Source: an uncultured Alphaproteobacteria bacterium (GTDB taxonomy: Bacteria > Pseudomonadota > Alphaproteobacteria > HIMB59 > GCA-002718135). From it: a stretch of 34,134 nt of DNA. A program made the translations under genes and the position numbers. Under the pieces are notes generated by a model. That model saw nothing but the letters and a program-made list of their open reading frames with translations. It was not told the origin of the DNA and did no database searches. Shown here in pieces: positions 7,958-16,719 of this stretch (its first letter is position 1; the number at the start of each line of letters is the position of its first letter). Location of the stretch: positions 1-34,134 of the forward strand of contig CACOIH010000016.1 in assembly GCA_902627245.1 (NCBI GenBank). The letters are read 5' to 3'.

Positions 7958-8917
7958 ATGTTTGAAAATTTGTACTTAGTTTTTATTATAGGATTTTTTG
8001 CTGGAGTAGGATTTATCTCACTATTATTTCTTTTTCGAAAAGAAAAAAATGTTGAAGTAAGTGAAGATACAGATTTAATTTTATTAAAAAACCATATGCA
8101 GTCTATTCAACAATCTCTACAGAATTTCAATTTAGCACAAGATAGGATTGAAAATACATTAATTAGAGGAGGCGCATTACAACAGGGTCCATGGGGTGAA
8201 TTTGTCTTAAAAAATATATTAGATAGTGTTGGTTTAAGAGAAGGAGAAGAATATTCAACTCAAAAATCTTTTAGAGATGAAGCAGGAAAATTACAAAAAC
8301 CTGATGTTGTAGTTCACATGCCTGGTGGTCGCCATATAATTATAGATTCTAAAGTATCTTTAGAAGCATGGCATGAATATTCAAATACAAGCAATAGCGA
8401 GCAAAAAAATGTTTATTTAAAAAAATTTTTAGATTCTACAAAATCCTCTATACGTAATTTAAGTAAAGATAATTATTCAAAAATTTATGGCATAAATACT
8501 ATAGATAGTGTTTTAATGTTTGTTCCAATTGAGCCAGCTCTTCTTACACTTTATAATGAAGCACACAAAATAATAGAAGAATCTTGGAATAATAAAATTA
8601 TTGTCGTTGGACCCTCTACACTCCCTTTTCTCCTCAAGGCTGTAGAAAATATGTGGAGGGTCGATAAGCAATCTAAAACTATTAAAGATATTGCTTCAGC
8701 TGCATCTGATATTTACGATAAAACTGTAAGTGTTTATGAGTCGTTTATTAAAGCTAATCAATCATTAGAATTAGCAAAAACAAAAATGGATGAAGCAAAA
8801 CAAAGATTACAAGATGGATCTGGAAGTTTAACAAAAAAAGTTGAAAAAATGAAAAAACTTGGAAGATTAAGTACTAAAAAACAGTTGCCAGATATTAATG
8901 ACGATGTAATAGAATAA
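7958..8917 (+). CDS. rmuC: DNA recombination protein RmuC
   Basis: RmuC-family protein, 319 residues, reported in E. coli to limit inversion at short inverted repeats. It starts with a membrane anchor (LVFIIGFFAGVGFISLLFLF), followed by a short coiled-coil segment (about 45-75) and then the RmuC domain. Diagnostic motifs are RGGALQQGPWGEFVLKNILD, DVVVHMPGGRHIIIDSKVSL and VGPSTLPFLLKAVENMWR. The IDSK and upstream acidic residues resemble a PD-(D/E)XK nuclease-like core, which is how the family is usually interpreted. It is shorter than E. coli RmuC (475 residues) because the coiled coil and C-terminal tail are reduced, which fits a streamlined genome. yajQ follows 6 bp later. Confidence 0.92.
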   Translation: MFENLYLVFIIGFFAGVGFISLLFLFRKEKNVEVSEDTDLILLKNHMQSIQQSLQNFNLAQDRIENTLIRGGALQQGPWGEFVLKNILDSVGLREGEEYSTQKSFRDEAGKLQKPDVVVHMPGGRHIIIDSKVSLEAWHEYSNTSNSEQKNVYLKKFLDSTKSSIRNLSKDNYSKIYGINTIDSVLMFVPIEPALLTLYNEAHKIIEESWNNKIIVVGPSTLPFLLKAVENMWRVDKQSKTIKDIASAASDIYDKTVSVYESFIKANQSLELAKTKMDEAKQRLQDGSGSLTKKVEKMKKLGRLSTKKQLPDINDDVIE

Positions 8918-8923
8918 ACTCAT

Positions 8924-9409
8924 ATGCCTAGTTTTGATGTAGTAAGTAGATTAGACCACCAAGAGATTGATAATGCTATAGGTAATGCTTCTAGAGAAAT
9001 TACAACACGATATGATTTTAAAGGTTCAGATACTACAATTGAAAAAAAAGAAAACTCTATAATTGTTATAACAAACGACGAAATGAAAGCAGGACAAGTA
9101 AATGATATGCTCGTAACACATTTCGTAAGAAGAAAGCTTGACCCTCTTTGTTTGAAAAAAAAGGATTTAGAAAAAGCAGGAGGTAACAAAATTAGACAAA
9201 CTTACGATTTAATTGAAGGGATTGAACAATCATTATGTAAAAAAATAACATCTGATGTGAAAAGCTCTAAGTTAAAAGTTCAAGTTAAAATTAATGGAAA
9301 CGAACTTCGTGTTGATGGAAAGAAAAAAGATGATCTACAAAGTGTTATGAAACTTATAGAAGATTCTAATATTGGTATACCTATTCAGTTTATAAATTTT
9401 AGAGACTAG
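8924..9409 (+). CDS. yajQ: YajQ-family nucleotide-binding protein
   Basis: A 161-residue cytoplasmic protein that matches the YajQ family along its full length. The opening MPSFDVVSRLDHQEIDNA, the segment TTRYDFKGSDTTIE, RRKLDPLCLKK and the C-terminal RVDGKKKDDLQSVM...IPIQFINFRD are the family's signatures. YajQ proteins have two RNP-like ferredoxin folds. Xanthomonas YajQ binds cyclic di-GMP, while others are reported to bind RNA or tRNA. Which applies here is unknown. It lies 6 bp after rmuC and 5 bp before a LysE exporter gene, suggesting one operon. Confidence 0.95.
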   Translation: MPSFDVVSRLDHQEIDNAIGNASREITTRYDFKGSDTTIEKKENSIIVITNDEMKAGQVNDMLVTHFVRRKLDPLCLKKKDLEKAGGNKIRQTYDLIEGIEQSLCKKITSDVKSSKLKVQVKINGNELRVDGKKKDDLQSVMKLIEDSNIGIPIQFINFRD

Positions 9410-9414
9410 TATTT

Positions 9415-10023
9415 GTGATTACTTGGGAGTTAATTTTAGCTTTAGCGGTCTATAATTTTATAATGTATGTAACTCCAGGACCAAATAATAGCATATTGAC
9501 GGCATCTGGTATAAAATTTGGTTTTGCCAAATCAATTCCTAATGTTCTTGGTATACCTACTGGTCATGGCCTTCAACTAGCTTTAGTTTGTTTAGGTTTA
9601 GGCACTTTATTTATTCAATATCCTATTCTTTACGATATCTTAAGATATGTAGGATCAGCATACATACTTTACTTAGCATACAAAATGTTTGGGTCTCTAA
9701 ATATAGCAAAAACAGAAGATAGATCTAGACCTTTAAAATATTACGAAGCAATTCTATTTCAATTTGTAAATCCAAAAGCGTGGGTAATATGTTCTACTGC
9801 AGTTACATTGTATTATCCTAAAGGAGAAAATATTTTAATTGGGACTCTATTTATGGTTGTTATGTCTACAGTAGTGAATATTCCCTCAATTAGTATTTGG
9901 GCATATGGCGGCAGTGTAATTAGAAATTATTTAAATAATGAAAAACTAAAAAAAATAGTTGAATGGATTTTAGCAATTATGCTTATTGCGACTGCTGCAT
10001 CTGTTTTCTTATATAATACTTAA
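9415..10023 (+). CDS. LysE/RhtB-family amino-acid exporter
   Basis: A 202-residue inner-membrane protein of the LysE/RhtB translocator family, which exports amino acids or related small molecules. The hallmark PGPNNSILTASGIKFG near residue 22 and the following GHGLQLALVCLGLG are present, as is the mid-protein FQFVNPKAWVICSTA. About six hydrophobic helices are visible. The start is GTG, 5 bp after yajQ; no ATG is in a better position. The substrate cannot be read from sequence. Its TAA stop shares the tetranucleotide TTAA with the stop of the opposing glutathione transferase. Confidence 0.88.
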   Translation: MITWELILALAVYNFIMYVTPGPNNSILTASGIKFGFAKSIPNVLGIPTGHGLQLALVCLGLGTLFIQYPILYDILRYVGSAYILYLAYKMFGSLNIAKTEDRSRPLKYYEAILFQFVNPKAWVICSTAVTLYYPKGENILIGTLFMVVMSTVVNIPSISIWAYGGSVIRNYLNNEKLKKIVEWILAIMLIATAASVFLYNT

Positions 10024-10643
10024 GGTTTTGGAATATCAAAAAAATCGCCAACAACATTATAACCTTTTACAACTGCTGGCCTCTTAGATATTTGTAAATA
10101 CCAACGTCGAACATTTGGGTAATTATTTAAATCAATTTGATGTCTTTCAAATCGTGCAGTCCATGGCCAAATTGCAATATCTGCAATTGAGTATTCATTT
10201 GAAAAATATTCTTGTTCTGAAAGTTTTTTGTCTAAAATTTCATATATATGTGTTGCATAGCCTTTAGTTTTTTCTTCTGCAAATTTACTTTTACCTGGAT
10301 TATAATATAAATATTGATGTGCTTGACCAAGCATTGGACCAACATAGGCCATTTGAAAGAAGACCCATTGGACTATTTCCCAATAATAGTCATCATCTAG
10401 AAATTTTTTATATTTTTTTGCAAGATAAAGAAGAATAGCGCCAGATTCGAAAATTGTTTGATTATTATTTTTATCCACAATTACAGGAATTTTATTGCTT
10501 GGAGAAATTTTTGAAAAATCTTCTGAGAATTGCTCTTTTTGTTCTAAATTTATAAAAATTGGATTGTATTCCACACCTAATTCTTCAAGCATAATACTAA
10601 TTTTTCGTCCATTTGGAGTAGGTGATGAATATAAATCAATCAT
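10020..10643 (-). CDS. Glutathione S-transferase, YfcG-like (Nu class)
   Basis: A 207-residue cytoplasmic thiol enzyme. From its start MIDLYSSPTPNGRKIS it follows E. coli YfcG closely. The Thr-Pro-Asn of TPNGRK is the motif that provides the active-site Thr/Asn in that class instead of a Tyr or Cys. ISPSNKIPVIVD carries the cis-proline, and ESGAILLYLA is the glutathione gamma-glutamyl binding segment. The C-terminal helical domain retains GPMLGQAHQ and YSIADIAIWPW. YfcG is a disulfide-bond oxidoreductase, so a similar redox role is likely. It is encoded opposite the DUF2805 gene across a 38-bp gap. Confidence 0.9.
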   Translation of the reverse strand: MIDLYSSPTPNGRKISIMLEELGVEYNPIFINLEQKEQFSEDFSKISPSNKIPVIVDKNNNQTIFESGAILLYLAKKYKKFLDDDYYWEIVQWVFFQMAYVGPMLGQAHQYLYYNPGKSKFAEEKTKGYATHIYEILDKKLSEQEYFSNEYSIADIAIWPWTARFERHQIDLNNYPNVRRWYLQISKRPAVVKGYNVVGDFFDIPKP

Positions 10644-10681
10644 TTTTTAGAATTTAAATATTTAAGAACTATATTGATAAT
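10644..10681. promoter_or_regulatory. Short divergent promoter region with 12-bp palindrome
   Basis: Only 38 bp separate the divergent starts of the glutathione transferase and the DUF2805 gene. It includes a perfect 12-bp palindrome, TTAAATATTTAA, at 10654-10665. Both promoters must overlap here or reach into the coding regions. The palindrome is AT-only, and such sequences arise by chance in this genome, so operator function is only a possibility. Confidence 0.3.
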
Positions 10682-10915
10682 ATGCAGGATAATATAGACA
10701 ATATTATTAAGTTAGCCTGGTGTGATAAAACATCCTTTGAAAAAATAAAAAGAATTCACGGAGTTACAGAATCAGAGGTTATAAAAATAATGAGAAAAAA
10801 CCTACGTCCTAGATCTTTTAAATTATGGAGAGCTAGAGTTAATGGGAGAACAAGAAAACATGAAAGAAAAAGAAGCTTGTCAGAGAGACCACTTAAGCTT
10901 GAAAGCTATGTATAA
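10682..10915 (+). CDS. DUF2805 / TIGR03643 small protein
   Basis: A 77-residue protein of unknown function. It matches a conserved small-protein family by its core: IIKLAWCDKTSFEKI, then HGVTESEVIKIMRK, then SFKLWRARVNGR-T-KH. The first half reads like a helix-turn-helix (FEKIKRIHGVTESEVIKIMR), and the second half is strongly basic. That would suit nucleic-acid binding, but I know of no demonstrated function. The last codons overlap the start of the following TPR gene by 8 bp, implying co-expression. The C-terminal tail beyond KHERK is poorly conserved as far as I recall. Confidence 0.8.
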   Translation: MQDNIDNIIKLAWCDKTSFEKIKRIHGVTESEVIKIMRKNLRPRSFKLWRARVNGRTRKHERKRSLSERPLKLESYV

Positions 10916-11453
10916 AATTTTAAGTATTGTTGTATTTTTATCTGTCTCATCAACAATTGTCTCAGCTGATCAAAACGATCCAAGATTAAATAATTTGTTC
11001 AAAAAATTAAACGAAACAGAAAACCAGCAAGAAATTAGTGATTTAATCAAAAATATATGGGATATCTGGTATGAAGTAGATGACCCCAAGGTAATTGAAT
11101 ATTTTGAAAAAGGTATCCAGGCTATAAGAATAAGGAACTACCCACTTGCTATAAGATTTTTTAATAATTTAATCGAAGAAGATCCTAATTTTGCAGAAGC
11201 TTGGAATAAAAGAGCTACGGTATATTTTATGATGGGTGAATTTGACAAATCAATGTTAGATATTGTTAAAACACTGGAATTAGAACCTAGACATTTTGGA
11301 GCACTCGATGGAATGAGTTTAATCTTTATTCATCAAGGACAATACCAGGAAGCTTTAAGAGTATATGATAAAATGCTAGAAATTTTTCCATACAGTATCA
11401 AAACCCAGGAAAAAAAGGATAACATTTTATCAATAATATCTCAGTCTACGTAA
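10908..11453 (+). CDS. Exported TPR-repeat protein
   Basis: A 181-residue protein with a signal peptide (MYKILSIVVFLSVSSTIVSA, cleavage likely before DQNDP) and three tandem tetratricopeptide repeats at about 62-94, 96-128 and 130-162. The repeats show the usual W/L-G-Y-A-F-A-P spacing (for example YPLAIRFFNNLIEEDP and YQEALRVYDKMLEIFP). It should be a periplasmic scaffold or adaptor. I chose the ATG at 10908, which gives a clean signal peptide, over the longer frame from 10842, which would prefix a charged segment translated from the overlapping gene. Its 3' end overlaps the opposing transporter gene by 8 bp. Its partner is not known. Confidence 0.8.
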   Translation: MYKILSIVVFLSVSSTIVSADQNDPRLNNLFKKLNETENQQEISDLIKNIWDIWYEVDDPKVIEYFEKGIQAIRIRNYPLAIRFFNNLIEEDPNFAEAWNKRATVYFMMGEFDKSMLDIVKTLELEPRHFGALDGMSLIFIHQGQYQEALRVYDKMLEIFPYSIKTQEKKDNILSIISQST

Positions 11454-12384
11454 TATCAAAAAAAAGTAACAAAGCAGAGATAGTAAAAAAACTTGTTGCG
11501 GTACTCAAAACTACATTTGAAGAAATTATTCCTTTTAGAGATTTGTAACGATAAGCAAAATAATATGATTGAGATCCACTTGGTAAAGCAGCGGCAATAG
11601 TTACAATTATAACAAGCAAATCATCTAAGTTTAATAAAAAATTTGAAATAATAAATGCAATAGATGGATGTAAAAAATTTTTTAGAAAAGTTAAAAGAAA
11701 AGCTAATTTAATATTATCTCTAATTTTAAAGTTACCTAATGCGACTCCAAGGGAAATTAAAATTAGTGGTAGAGCAAGAGTTACAAATATTTGTATTTTT
11801 CCTTCCAAAAAAATAGGGACATTTATTTTTGAGTAATTTAATGTAATTCCAATAATCATTCCAAATAAAACGATGTTTTTTAATAAACCTAAAATAGTTT
11901 GGCCTATTATATGAATAATGTTGCTCGTTCTATTTCTATATATTTCAATAATAACCGTAGTGTATGTAAAGTGAATAAAACCATGAAAAAAGACAAGTAT
12001 CATATATGGTATTGTATTTATGGGACCAAGAATCGAATACATTAGAGGTATGCCCATAGCTACAGAATTTCCAAAACAAGAAGCTAGACCAAATAATGAA
12101 CTGTCATCAGGTTTGTAATTAAATAAAAATCTACTTGTAAAAAAACCTGTAAAAAAAATTATAATTCCAGATCCAAAAAAAGATAACATTAAGCCAAATG
12201 AATTTATTGATGGAAAGGTAACTTGCCAAAAATAACATATAAGAGCAAGGGGAAGTAATATATTAAAACATAGTAAATCAAAATATTCGGTTAATTTTTT
12301 TGGTAAGATATTGATTTTATTTATAATATAACCAATTGTAATATAACCAAAAACACCCGCTATAATTTTTAATAACTCAATCAT
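11446..12384 (-). CDS. AEC-family (auxin efflux carrier-like) transporter
   Basis: A 312-residue inner-membrane protein with about ten hydrophobic helices in two repeated halves, typical of the AEC/membrane-transport family (PF03547). Recognisable segments are the N-terminal GVFGYITIGYIINK, the mid-protein FGNSVAMGIPLM, and the C-terminal ALPSGSQSYYFAYRYK, which corresponds to the conserved 'P-x-x-x-x-x-Y-A' helix break of the second half. Bacterial members are linked to malonate, malate or other organic-acid transport, and the substrate here is unknown. It is the last gene of the minus-strand run and overlaps the preceding AsmA-like gene by 8 bp. Confidence 0.85.
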   Translation of the reverse strand: MIELLKIIAGVFGYITIGYIINKINILPKKLTEYFDLLCFNILLPLALICYFWQVTFPSINSFGLMLSFFGSGIIIFFTGFFTSRFLFNYKPDDSSLFGLASCFGNSVAMGIPLMYSILGPINTIPYMILVFFHGFIHFTYTTVIIEIYRNRTSNIIHIIGQTILGLLKNIVLFGMIIGITLNYSKINVPIFLEGKIQIFVTLALPLILISLGVALGNFKIRDNIKLAFLLTFLKNFLHPSIAFIISNFLLNLDDLLVIIVTIAAALPSGSQSYYFAYRYKSLKGIISSNVVLSTATSFFTISALLLFFDIT

Positions 12385-13240
12385 TTATTCCTAAAAAATT
12401 ATTCAAAAATTGCATAAGATTTTCTTCTAAAAGATTATTATTTTGCTTGATATTTTTTAAATATTTAGAATCTTTATCTATTTTTATTTTAGGCGAATTA
12501 ATATTTCCAAATATTTCAGCACTAATATATGTTACACCATCTTGTTTCAGATCAAGATCTAATTTTATTTCATTTTCTAGAAAATTATAAATTCCAGACA
12601 CTAAGATTTTATTATCATCATTTTGAATCAATAAATCATTACTAAAAAAAATATTTTTTTCTTTTGTAATTGAACCACTCAAAATAGATTTATTTTCATT
12701 TAGAACTTTTAATAAAGTTGACAAAGCAAAATTATCATTTCTATTATTTTCTATTTTTTCAAAAAATAGCTTTAATAAAGATATTAAAAATTTTTCTTCA
12801 TTTGTTGTATTAAGTGATAATTTACTATTAATTATGTATGTTCCATTTAAAATATTATCTAAATTATTAATATCATTAAGATAATTACTGATGTAATTTA
12901 CTTTCCCATAAACGTTAATATTGTCAAAAACTAAATTGTTTATAAACATTTCGTCAATTTTAAGATTAAGACTTCCAAATGTGATGAAATGTGGTTGAGA
13001 TAATATTAGAGAAATATTATTTGCTATAACATTCTCATTATTCATCTGAGTTATATCAGTACTAATCTCTACAATAGGAAAAATTTTAGTATTTATTCTT
13101 TCTATTACTATATTTAAATCTTTTTCTGTATAAGGAAGTATATCATCTTCATTAATATTTTTGAGTAATGTATAAACTATTATAAAATATATTATTACTA
13201 ATATTGAGATAAATGAAAAAAATAATTTAATTTTTCTCAT
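12377..13240 (-). CDS. AsmA-like membrane-anchored protein, function unknown
   Basis: A 287-residue protein with one N-terminal membrane helix (residues 5-26, FFSFISILVIIYFIIVY) and a long predicted beta-rich periplasmic part. It is very rich in Asn, Ile and Lys. The alternation of short hydrophobic strands (GSLNLKIDEMFINNLVFDNINVYGKV) and the late motif VTYISAEIFGNINSPKIKIDK resemble the C-terminal repeat of AsmA/DUF3971-type envelope proteins, where 'V-x-G-x-x-x-x-P-x-I' is recurrent. I consider this a plausible but weak assignment; it could also be a lineage-specific envelope protein. It overlaps the AEC transporter gene by 8 bp and follows the flavoprotein gene after 18 bp. Confidence 0.55.
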   Translation of the reverse strand: MRKIKLFFSFISILVIIYFIIVYTLLKNINEDDILPYTEKDLNIVIERINTKIFPIVEISTDITQMNNENVIANNISLILSQPHFITFGSLNLKIDEMFINNLVFDNINVYGKVNYISNYLNDINNLDNILNGTYIINSKLSLNTTNEEKFLISLLKLFFEKIENNRNDNFALSTLLKVLNENKSILSGSITKEKNIFFSNDLLIQNDDNKILVSGIYNFLENEIKLDLDLKQDGVTYISAEIFGNINSPKIKIDKDSKYLKNIKQNNNLLEENLMQFLNNFLGIND

Positions 13241-13258
13241 AAATTAATTTTAGTTTAC

Positions 13259-15706
13259 CTATATTTTTGTAAAAGTATTTTCTGGATCATGTAATGGTTG
13301 TGGTACAATTGAAATTTCATATTTGTTTTTGGCTACCTCTACTTCTAATTTTCCACCATTTAAATTATTAGTATCTATTTCAGCATTTATATAGCCAAAA
13401 ACCATATTTTTATCATAGCAAAAAGAATAATTACTTGAAGTAGTTTCCCCAACTATTTTATTATTGTAATATATTGGCTCATCATGAAGTAAAAGTGGAC
13501 TACCAGGTTTAGAATTATTTAAAACAAAACTCGTTAATTTTTTGCTAACCTTCTGATTTGTTGAAATAAGAAATTTTTTTCCAATAAAATCTTCATTTTT
13601 ATTAATCTTAACGGCATAGTCTAAACCAGCTTCATATGGGTTTTCTGCTGGAGAAATATCATGCCCCCAATGCAAATAACCTTTTTCCATTCTCATAATG
13701 TCCAACGCATGAGCGCCTGCGTGTACTAAATTGTATTTTTTTTCTAAACTTGTAATTAATTCATAAATTTTTTTTGATTTTTCGACGGGTATATAAATTT
13801 CCCACCCAAGTTCACCAATATATGATAATCTTTGAAACCATAGGCTTAATTCTTTAAATTTTATTTCTTTTGCTGTTCCAAACAAGAATTCTTTTGCTAA
13901 AAAATGATTACCAAATACTTCAGTTAACAAATCTCTGCTTTTTGGACCGAATACACCAAAACAAACTAGTTCGTCGGTAACATCTTTAATAATTGAATCT
14001 TTACTTAGGTGTCTTGATATGTGTTTTTTATCATGTTCTCTTACAGCTGATCCAGTAACAATTCTAAATAGATTTAAATTAATACACGTAACAGTAAGAT
14101 CAGCTTCTATACCTCCCTTTGTATTAAGCATCTGTGTGTACGTAGTTTTTCCAGGAATATTTTTTATATTATTTGAGCATAATAATTGAAGGTCTGAAAA
14201 TGCATTTGATCCTTCAATTTCAAATTTTGCAAAAGCACTTAAATCAAATAGTCCCACATGTTTTCTTGTATTAATGGTTTCATGTTCAACAAATTGATAC
14301 CAGTTTTGATAACCATAACTATAATTATATTCAGGTCTCGAACCATTGAGAGCAAACCACATTGGTCTTTCATATCCAGCAACTTGTCCAAAGCAAGCAC
14401 CCTTATTTTTTAAGTTTTCATGGAAAGGGAGCTTTTTTTGATTTCGTGATGTTTTGTGCTGTTTGTATGGCCAATGCATTGCATAAAGATCACCTAGGGT
14501 CTCAGTAACTCTTTCAGTGATAAATTTTGTTTCCGAGTGAAATTTTTCAAATCTTGTGATGTCTAATGAAAAAATATCTTCACTTACTTCACCATTTATC
14601 ATCCATTCTGCCGTAACTTTACCTGCGCCACCAGCACTTTGAATACCAATACTATTAAAACCACAACAAACGTAAAAATTTTTTATTTCCGCAGTTTCTC
14701 CCAATAAATAATTAGTGTCAGGTGTAAATGCCTCAGGACCATTAAAAAATTTTCTTATGCCTACATTTTCAAGTTTAGGTATTCTCCTCATTGCACTTTT
14801 CAAATGTGGTTCAAAATGATCAAAATCTTCAGGTAGTTCAGCAAATGAAAAATCTTCAGGCACCTTAAATGTATTAGTAAAAGCTGGTTTTGCATTAGGT
14901 TCAAATATGCCAACTAGTATTTTGCCAGCATCTTCTTTTAAATATAAACAATTATTGTAATCTCTCAGGACAGGAAGAGATTTTGAAATCTCTGCAATAG
15001 GTTCACTTAAAATATAAAAATGTTCATTTGGATATAAAGGCACACTTACTCCAATATCAGCTGCAATCTGTCTAGACCACATTCCTGATGCTAATACAAT
15101 ATATTCACAATCAATTTTTCCATAAATTGTATCTACTCCTACAATCTTTGTATTTTTTACTAATACTTTTTTAACAGGACATTTTTCAAAAATTTTTGCA
15201 CCATTATTTTTAGCAGCCTTCGCTAATACATTTGTTATACCGACTGGATCTGCCTGTCCATCATTAGGAATAAAAATTCCTCCGACAACATCATCTGCGT
15301 TAATTAAAGGATAATGATTTTTAATTTCATCAACACCAACCTGATTTACTTCAATATTAAATCTCTGAGCAAAAGTTGCTTGTCTTTTTAGTTCTTCTAG
15401 TCGATCCTCAGTAGTTGCAATAGTTAAAGATCCATTTTGTTTTAAGCCTGTTGCAATACCAGTCTCTTTTTCTAGTTCTTTATATAAGTTGAGAGAATAA
15501 TTTCTTAATTTTGTAATAGTTGCTGATGCACCTACTTGACCTATTAACCCAGCTGCATGCCAGGTTGTACCAGATGTTAGTTGGTCCCTTTCTAACAAAA
15601 CTATATCTTTCCAACCAAATTTTGCTAAGTGATACGCAACAGAGCAACCTGCTATACCACCGCCAATAACAACGACTTTTGCTGAACTAGGAATTTTTTT
15701 ATCCAT
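13259..15706 (-). CDS. Dimethylglycine/sarcosine dehydrogenase-like flavoprotein with GcvT domain
   Basis: An 815-residue two-part enzyme. The N-terminal DAO-type FAD domain has the dinucleotide motif VVVIGGGIAG (11-20) and SGTTWHAAGL (45-54), whose His50 corresponds to the histidine that binds FAD covalently in mammalian dimethylglycine dehydrogenase. A FAO_M linker follows (FNGPEAFTPDTNYLLG), then a folate-binding GcvT-type aminomethyltransferase half (about 430-810; ARKH-like NTRKHVGLFDLSAFAKFEI, GELGWEIYIP, AHALDIMRMEKGY). The expected reaction is oxidative demethylation of an N-methylated glycine, passing the one-carbon unit to tetrahydrofolate and electrons to ETF. Marine alphaproteobacteria carry several paralogues of this architecture with different substrates, so dimethylglycine, sarcosine or another methylamine are all possible. 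The 3-hydroxyisobutyryl-CoA hydrolase gene lies 8 bp upstream. Confidence 0.88.
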   Translation of the reverse strand: MDKKIPSSAKVVVIGGGIAGCSVAYHLAKFGWKDIVLLERDQLTSGTTWHAAGLIGQVGASATITKLRNYSLNLYKELEKETGIATGLKQNGSLTIATTEDRLEELKRQATFAQRFNIEVNQVGVDEIKNHYPLINADDVVGGIFIPNDGQADPVGITNVLAKAAKNNGAKIFEKCPVKKVLVKNTKIVGVDTIYGKIDCEYIVLASGMWSRQIAADIGVSVPLYPNEHFYILSEPIAEISKSLPVLRDYNNCLYLKEDAGKILVGIFEPNAKPAFTNTFKVPEDFSFAELPEDFDHFEPHLKSAMRRIPKLENVGIRKFFNGPEAFTPDTNYLLGETAEIKNFYVCCGFNSIGIQSAGGAGKVTAEWMINGEVSEDIFSLDITRFEKFHSETKFITERVTETLGDLYAMHWPYKQHKTSRNQKKLPFHENLKNKGACFGQVAGYERPMWFALNGSRPEYNYSYGYQNWYQFVEHETINTRKHVGLFDLSAFAKFEIEGSNAFSDLQLLCSNNIKNIPGKTTYTQMLNTKGGIEADLTVTCINLNLFRIVTGSAVREHDKKHISRHLSKDSIIKDVTDELVCFGVFGPKSRDLLTEVFGNHFLAKEFLFGTAKEIKFKELSLWFQRLSYIGELGWEIYIPVEKSKKIYELITSLEKKYNLVHAGAHALDIMRMEKGYLHWGHDISPAENPYEAGLDYAVKINKNEDFIGKKFLISTNQKVSKKLTSFVLNNSKPGSPLLLHDEPIYYNNKIVGETTSSNYSFCYDKNMVFGYINAEIDTNNLNGGKLEVEVAKNKYEISIVPQPLHDPENTFTKI

Positions 15707-15714
15707 TATTAATT

Positions 15715-16719
15715 TTATAGATAAAGCTTTTCTGTGTGAGTTTCAAAATATTTATCAAGATCATCAACATTTATCTCATCTATGTTGGGAGGATCCCATT
15801 TTGGATTATGATCTTTTGAAACTAGGACTGAATTAACTCCATTATCAAAGTCATCTCTATATACGATTTTTTGACTTAACTGAAATTCAATTTCAAGACA
15901 TTCCTTTAATGATTTTCCATTTGCATTTTCAATTAGTTTAGTTGTTATAGCAAGACTCATCGGGCATTTTTTTGATAATGTCTCTAAAATTTTTTTTGAA
16001 AAATCTGAGCCATTATTTTTTAGATTCCTAATGATATCGTGAATATTTCCATTAAAAATATTACTTATTAAATTAATATTCTTTATAATGTAAGAGTCAT
16101 TAGATACTTCATATTTTTTATTTAAAATTTCTCCATTATTAATAAATCTATCTTTAATATTTTCAAACTCAGTAAGTTTATAATAATGTGTTGCTAGTCC
16201 AAAGAAGAGTAATTCATTGATTGTTAAAACTTCACTAGTAAGAGCTATATACTTTCCAAAATTACCAGGTAAATTCGATAAGAAATAACTTCCTCCAACA
16301 TCGGGGAAAAAACCAATTGCAGTTTCTGGCATAGCAAATTTAGTATTACTGGTAGCTAACCTGTGGTCCCCATATAACGATAAGCCAACTCCACCTCCCA
16401 TAACTACACCGTTCCAAATTGACAGAAATTCTTTACTGAATTGGCTAATTAAATAATTTAAACGGTATTCTGTTTTGAAAAAATCATGTTTTAATCTGTG
16501 TGTTTTACCAGATAAAAAAAGAGATTTTACATCTCCACCTGCACAGAAGTGATTACCTTCACCTATTAACAATACTCTTAATATATCATCATTGTCTTCC
16601 CATTGGTTTAATTTATCATACAATCTTTTTGCCATATCTAAATTGAGAGCGTTTAGGGCTTTAGGGCGATTAAGAGTAATAATTCCAGTATGGTTTAGTT
16701 CTGAGAAAATAATATCCAT
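15715..16719 (-). CDS. 3-hydroxyisobutyryl-CoA hydrolase (enoyl-CoA hydratase superfamily)
   Basis: A 334-residue crotonase-fold enzyme. The oxyanion-hole segments FCAGGDVKSLF (58-68) and MGGGVGLS (107-114) are clear. The sequence MPETAIGFFPDVGGSYFL (130-147) is the signature that separates 3-hydroxyisobutyryl-CoA hydrolases from ordinary hydratases, with E132 and D140 as the expected catalytic acids. Reaction: release of 3-hydroxyisobutyrate from its CoA ester in valine degradation. It is slightly shorter than typical (about 350). Its ATG overlaps the uvrB stop by one base (TAATG), which implies translational coupling. No other valine-pathway gene lies in the window. Confidence 0.88.
   Translation of the reverse strand: MDIIFSELNHTGIITLNRPKALNALNLDMAKRLYDKLNQWEDNDDILRVLLIGEGNHFCAGGDVKSLFLSGKTHRLKHDFFKTEYRLNYLISQFSKEFLSIWNGVVMGGGVGLSLYGDHRLATSNTKFAMPETAIGFFPDVGGSYFLSNLPGNFGKYIALTSEVLTINELLFFGLATHYYKLTEFENIKDRFINNGEILNKKYEVSNDSYIIKNINLISNIFNGNIHDIIRNLKNNGSDFSKKILETLSKKCPMSLAITTKLIENANGKSLKECLEIEFQLSQKIVYRDDFDNGVNSVLVSKDHNPKWDPPNIDEINVDDLDKYFETHTEKLYL

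Noticed and set aside
10842-10907. N-terminal extension of the TPR protein
   Set aside because: It overlaps the DUF2805 gene heavily and would bury the signal peptide that starts at 10908.
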